NCBI GenBank assembly: GCA_036645955.1
Contig: JAVXND010000005.1
Span: 1-64,000, forward strand
Length of the DNA: 64,000 nucleotides
Direction of reading: 5' to 3'
DNA from: Limiplasma sp036645955
Lineage (GTDB): Bacteria > Bacillota > Clostridia > Christensenellales > Aristaeellaceae
Notes under the pieces: model-generated
Database searches by the model: none
What the model was told of the DNA's origin: nothing
Seen by the model: the letters and a program-made list of their open reading frames with translations, nothing else
Program-made: the position numbers and the translations under genes
Shown: piece by piece, positions 60,433-64,000 of the stretch
How the letters are laid out: the number at the start of each line of letters is the position of its first letter
Numbering within the stretch: position 1 is the stretch's first letter

Positions 60433-63400
60433 TCAAAAAAACAGTGAGCGAATATCCTCTTCGGTCAAGCTGCTTAGCTCCGTCTCCCCCGCCATTACCA
60501 CGCGGTCAAAAATGGCACGCTTGCGGCGGCTGAGATCCGTTACTTTTTCCTCAATGGTACCCTGTGCAATCAGCTTGTATACGTCCACATCCTTGGTTTG
60601 GCCAATGCGATGTGCACGGTCTGTCGCTTGATCCTCCGTAGCAGGGTTCCACCATGGATCATAGTGAATGACCAAATCTGCGCCTGTCAGGTTCAGCCCC
60701 GTTCCCCCCGCCTTGAGCGAGATTAAGAACACCTTGCCCTCGCCGCCGTTGAAGCGGTCACAAAGCTCCTGGCGCAGTTCAGGCTTGGTTTCACCATCCA
60801 GATAGAGGGTTGAAACCCCTTCGCGTGATAGGCGTTTGCGAATCATCTGCAGCATGCCCACAAACTGCGAGAAGATGAGCATGCGCCTTTTTGCCATCAC
60901 TGCTGTGTGTACTGTTTGAACCAACAGCTCCAGCTTGCCGCTGGTGCCTTCATAATCTGGCAAGAACAGCTTGGGGTGACAGCATACCTGCCGAAGCTTC
61001 AGCAATATGCTCAAAACCTGCATGCGCGCACGCGGCAAGGAGCCATCGGCAAGCGCTTGTCCCACATGCTGGCGAAGCGTTTGAAGCAAGCCATTGTACA
61101 CCTGTTCCTGCTCGGGTGTCATGGCCGCGTATAAATTTTGCTCCCGTTTCTTTGGCAAATCGCTTAAAACCTCGCTCTTTAAGCGGCGCATTAAGAAGGG
61201 TCGGATGCGCTCACGCAGCTCCTCCGCATGCTCGCCGCCGCCGTAGCGCCGTAAAAATGCCGCCTGTGAGCCTAAATAGCCCGGCAATGCATAGTCAAAA
61301 ATGCTCCACAATTCACCTGTATGGTTTTCCATCGGGGTACCTGTGAGCGCAATGCGCACCTGTGCATTGAGTTCCTTTGCCGCAGTAGCGCCTTGGCTTT
61401 GCGCGTTTTTAACGGATTGCGCCTCATCCAGCACCGCAAAGCGCAGCTGAATGTCCTTGAGCAATTCAATGTCGCGGCGCAGCAACGGGTAGCTTGTAAG
61501 CACCACATCCACATCGTCGCATTTTTTAATTTCGGCAATTGCGTGGCGGCGTTCCTCACGCGGCCCCATAATCACCCGCACAATCAGTGTGTCATCAAAG
61601 CGTTTGAGCTCTGCCAGCCAATGGTAGGTAAGCGAAGTGGGGGTAACGATGATGCTCTTTTGCACACCGTCCTTGCGCTTGGCGGCCGATAGTGCCGCAA
61701 TGATTTGAACCGTTTTGCCAAGCCCCATTTCATCGGCCAAAATGCCGCCCATGTGCGCTTCATACAGTGATAAAATCCAGCCGCACCCACGCTTTTGGTA
61801 GGAAGCCAGCTTTTTTTGCAAACGCTGCGGCACATATTTTTCCTCAATGCCTTCGCTTTGAGACAATGCGCCTATGGCTTGCTCCACCTCATGATCCGCC
61901 TCTGTATTTGCACCCGCCATGCGCAGCATGCTTACCATATATGCCGCACGGTAAGAGCCAAAGCTCAATTCACGGGCGTTTTCATCCGCCTTGGGGTCGT
62001 CCATGGAAGCGGCATCCAGCAATTCCTGCATCACGGGCGCAAGGGCGCTCAAATCGCGCACATCCAAAAACTCGCCTGTTTTTAACCGCACGTATTGCTG
62101 TCTTTGCGACACCGCTTGCAAAATGGGCAATAGCTCGCCTACTTGTTCATTGTCCTCAAGCAGTGAAAACACAAGCCGCCCGCCGCGCATATGAAACGAG
62201 GCTTTGGCCGCCAAGCGGCGCGGCTTTACTTTTTCAAAGGCTGTGGAGGCATACACCTCCGCTAGCTTCGCAAGCTCCGCAACCCCTTGTGTGCAAAATG
62301 TCAAAATTTCCTTGGAGCGGCGCAGTATAATACGTCCGCCGCGCACCACAAAGCCCGCATCGGAGAAGAAATCCAGCAGTTCGCCTTCCGCGCGCCCATC
62401 ACGTAACAGCATGCGCCCATCCTGAAGCGTTGGCGCCAGCGGAGAGGTTTCCTCTGCCCCATCTGCTCCCGTGCTCGCCGTAAAGGGGTGTAGCACCGTA
62501 TCCTGATAGTGAAATTCCACACGGGCAACCACATTGCTCTCATCCAAATCCAAATACACGGCAGGGCGAAAGGGCGCGGTAATCAACCTTGCGCTTAGCT
62601 CAGGCGAAGGCGCAACCATGCCCACCGTAGAAAGCGCGGGCAACAGCGTTGCCAACGTTTCCTCCGCCTCCTGTACAGGGTAGCAGAAGCTGCCGCCCTC
62701 CTGTATCAGCAGCTTGCATACACGCGCTTGTGCGCCATGCAGGTGCGTCACACGCCCCTGTGCAAGCACGTAACGCGCATCAGGGGTCATTAGGCGTAGT
62801 TTTTCCGTGCCCTCTGCACTCACGCATAGCTCCGTGGGTGTCATGGACACAGAAAAGCAAAGCGGCAATTCCACTGTGCGAATGCCGTTCTGCGGCTGTT
62901 TAAGCTCGTCGTAAAGCAACACAAAGGGTTGGGTTTCAAAGTGGCGCATCACCGCATACATAAAAGCGCCTGTTAAAATCACAAAACGGCCGTCGTATGC
63001 GGGGCCTAAGCGCTTCTCCTCCGCTTCCTCGGCAGGGTCCTGCGCTGTACGCTCCTCCCAAGCGGTTAAGCTATCCGCTTTGAGGGGAATGTGGTTCATG
63101 AGCAGGGTAAGCAAGCGCTCATCCTGCTTTGAAAAGCGCATGAGGGATGGGCGATAGGTAAATTTATCTGATAAACAAAGCGGTGCCCCCAGGGATACGC
63201 AGGTAAGCAGCTCCGCGATGCTCTTTACCGCATACAGCCGCTCCTGCCCTGCGGATAGCCCCAAGCCCACACGGCCATCCTCATAGAGCCGAATGGAGGC
63301 GTTCAAGCGAACGCTTTCACCGCCAGGCATTGCGCGGCTTAATGCGTTTAGCATCTTTTCGCCAAGCTTCAACTCGTTTTCCGCACGAAAACGCCGCAGC

Positions 63401-63642
63401 TGACCATCGTTATTTGCCATGAGCTGTGCGGCTACAATATGTTCACATCTCTGCCCAAGCACATTGCATGTGCAGGTTGCGCTCCCGTTGGTGCGCAGGC
63501 AAACCACCTGCGGCGGAACCGTTCCCACTGCATAGCATAGCGCATCTTCTCTTTTGCATGAAAAGGACACACTGCCACGCCGAAACAGCTTTTCCCCCAA
63601 TTGGTAGCCTTCGTTATCGGTTTGTACGGTTTCCAATAGCAT
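60433..63642 (-). CDS. SWIM zinc-finger SNF2-family helicase
   Basis: 1069 aa. SWIM finger near residues 56-75 (CTCN...CEH), a SNF2-associated middle region, then a SNF2 motor: motif I ILADEMGLGKT near 632-642, motif II LDEAQSVKN near 738-745, motif III TGTPMEN, and helicase C with FSQFVGM and WWNPATEDQATDRAHRIGQT near 990-1010. A DNA-translocating ATPase, probably acting on nucleoprotein complexes; bacterial members are little studied. GGAAGATG context with AAAGGGG upstream. Confidence 0.95.
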   Translation of the reverse strand: MLLETVQTDNEGYQLGEKLFRRGSVSFSCKREDALCYAVGTVPPQVVCLRTNGSATCTCNVLGQRCEHIVAAQLMANNDGQLRRFRAENELKLGEKMLNALSRAMPGGESVRLNASIRLYEDGRVGLGLSAGQERLYAVKSIAELLTCVSLGAPLCLSDKFTYRPSLMRFSKQDERLLTLLMNHIPLKADSLTAWEERTAQDPAEEAEEKRLGPAYDGRFVILTGAFMYAVMRHFETQPFVLLYDELKQPQNGIRTVELPLCFSVSMTPTELCVSAEGTEKLRLMTPDARYVLAQGRVTHLHGAQARVCKLLIQEGGSFCYPVQEAEETLATLLPALSTVGMVAPSPELSARLITAPFRPAVYLDLDESNVVARVEFHYQDTVLHPFTASTGADGAEETSPLAPTLQDGRMLLRDGRAEGELLDFFSDAGFVVRGGRIILRRSKEILTFCTQGVAELAKLAEVYASTAFEKVKPRRLAAKASFHMRGGRLVFSLLEDNEQVGELLPILQAVSQRQQYVRLKTGEFLDVRDLSALAPVMQELLDAASMDDPKADENARELSFGSYRAAYMVSMLRMAGANTEADHEVEQAIGALSQSEGIEEKYVPQRLQKKLASYQKRGCGWILSLYEAHMGGILADEMGLGKTVQIIAALSAAKRKDGVQKSIIVTPTSLTYHWLAELKRFDDTLIVRVIMGPREERRHAIAEIKKCDDVDVVLTSYPLLRRDIELLKDIQLRFAVLDEAQSVKNAQSQGATAAKELNAQVRIALTGTPMENHTGELWSIFDYALPGYLGSQAAFLRRYGGGEHAEELRERIRPFLMRRLKSEVLSDLPKKREQNLYAAMTPEQEQVYNGLLQTLRQHVGQALADGSLPRARMQVLSILLKLRQVCCHPKLFLPDYEGTSGKLELLVQTVHTAVMAKRRMLIFSQFVGMLQMIRKRLSREGVSTLYLDGETKPELRQELCDRFNGGEGKVFLISLKAGGTGLNLTGADLVIHYDPWWNPATEDQATDRAHRIGQTKDVDVYKLIAQGTIEEKVTDLSRRKRAIFDRVVMAGETELSSLTEEDIRSLFF

Positions 63643-63757
63643 CTTCCGCCCCTTTCCTGCATTTCCACAGTCTTAATAGATTCTGTATCCAACACCCTTT
63701 TCCCTGCATGGAAACAGCTCCATGCCTTAAAAAGTACGAATAATTTCGAATTTCACG

Positions 63758-63785
63758 CTTATACTAGGAATGAAACGCAAGTCAA
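63758..63785 (-). promoter_or_regulatory. Probable promoter of the SNF2 helicase gene
   Basis: TTGACT, 16 nt, TATAAG on the minus strand, about 115 nt before the ATG. The stretch 63786-63955 holds no gene I can support. Confidence 0.6.
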
Positions 63786-63955
63786 GCAAACGGCCGAAAA
63801 ACGCGTGACTGGGGCTTTTGATTGAAAAGCGCCGAACCGTATGCGTGGCGCATGCGGTATGTGGATGCAGATCGTGATAGAAGGATTGTGCGTTGCGCGG
63901 GTTTTCCCAAAGCAAAGCTGCTGCCGTGAAGCCCAATGTGCTTTCGATGACCTGT

Positions 63956-63998
63956 GTTTCAAAAGGGGCTGCCGCACCAAATCAAGTGCAGCAGCCTC
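63956..63998 (-). terminator. Terminator of a gene beyond the window edge
   Basis: Minus strand GGCTGCTGCAC and GTGCGGCAGCC form an 11-bp stem with one mismatch, followed by CCTTTT. It would end a minus-strand gene lying past 64000. Confidence 0.6.
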
Positions 63999-64000
63999 AT

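Noticed and set aside
63727..63980. Two short minus-strand frames at the right edge.
   Set aside because: No family, no ribosome site, and they overlap a terminator hairpin and the probable SNF2 gene promoter.

Overview
The window reads as a chromosomal segment of a Clostridia-type Bacillota. T-box leaders sit before valS and a Trp-transporter operon, CIRCE precedes groESL, and the ackA/yceD/rpmF block, tmcAL beside pta, thiT under a TPP riboswitch and YesM/YesN-type two-component genes are all typical of that group. Base composition looks fairly even (near 50% GC by eye) and genes are tightly packed with many 4-bp stop/start overlaps. I see no phage genes, transposase, CRISPR array or rRNA. 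A finer taxonomic placement would be a guess.

Layout. 1-5.3 kb: groEL-groES (minus, CIRCE), mutY, a GNAT acetyltransferase, malic enzyme. 5.3-10.2 kb: two-component set (YesN-like regulator, an orphan solute-binding protein, YesM-like kinase) plus a membrane GGDEF-like protein. 10.3-14.1 kb: a small type IV filament locus (PilT ATPase, four prepilin-like proteins, one GspF/PilC platform protein). 14.2-18 kb: transglutaminase-like protein, TraX-like protein, KdpDE-like pair. 18.37-18.52 kb: initiator and elongator tRNA-Met. 18.7-23.8 kb: sugar ABC transporter with a NanA-like aldolase and a divergent GntR regulator. 23.8-29.8 kb: aromatic amino acid operon (DAHP synthase, tyrA, aroB, pheA, an aroE-aroK fusion, aroQ) behind a promoter, a Phe/Tyr-rich leader peptide and an attenuator. 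30-35.1 kb: rsmI, rsmH, valS, a two-TM miniprotein and a T-box. 35.1-39.4 kb: rpmF, yceD, ackA, pta and divergent tmcAL. 39.5-43 kb: heterodimeric ABC exporter. 43-53.1 kb: YhcH gene, then a Dpp/Opp-type ABC transporter, NanA-like lyase, FAD protein and Gfo/Idh/MocA oxidoreductase. 53.2-57.7 kb: MATE transporter and a T-box-controlled TrpXYZ-type transporter. 57.8-64 kb: small HTH regulator, YfbR-like HD protein, thiT (TPP riboswitch), thiamine pyrophosphokinase and a large SWIM/SNF2 helicase.

How the parts work together. Amino-acid sensing by RNA dominates: the aromatic operon has a classic ribosome-read leader, valS has a T-box with a Val-type specifier (GTC), and the TrpXYZ-type operon has a T-box with a Trp specifier (TGG). 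Two transporter clusters each carry a NanA-like aldolase; the second, with YhcH and an NAD-type oxidoreductase, looks like a sialic-acid or related sugar-acid pathway. Pta, AckA and TmcAL share acetate chemistry.

The most unusual object is the solute-binding protein at 43862-45490. Its family-5 fold appears in circularly permuted order: the canonical C-terminal part follows the signal peptide and the canonical N-terminal part comes last. Next in interest are the aromatic leader attenuator, a four-copy family of intergenic inverted repeats built on AAAAGCACA, a 161-bp foldback element at the 3' end of rsmI, and a perfect 16-bp hairpin inside the sugar-transport operon.
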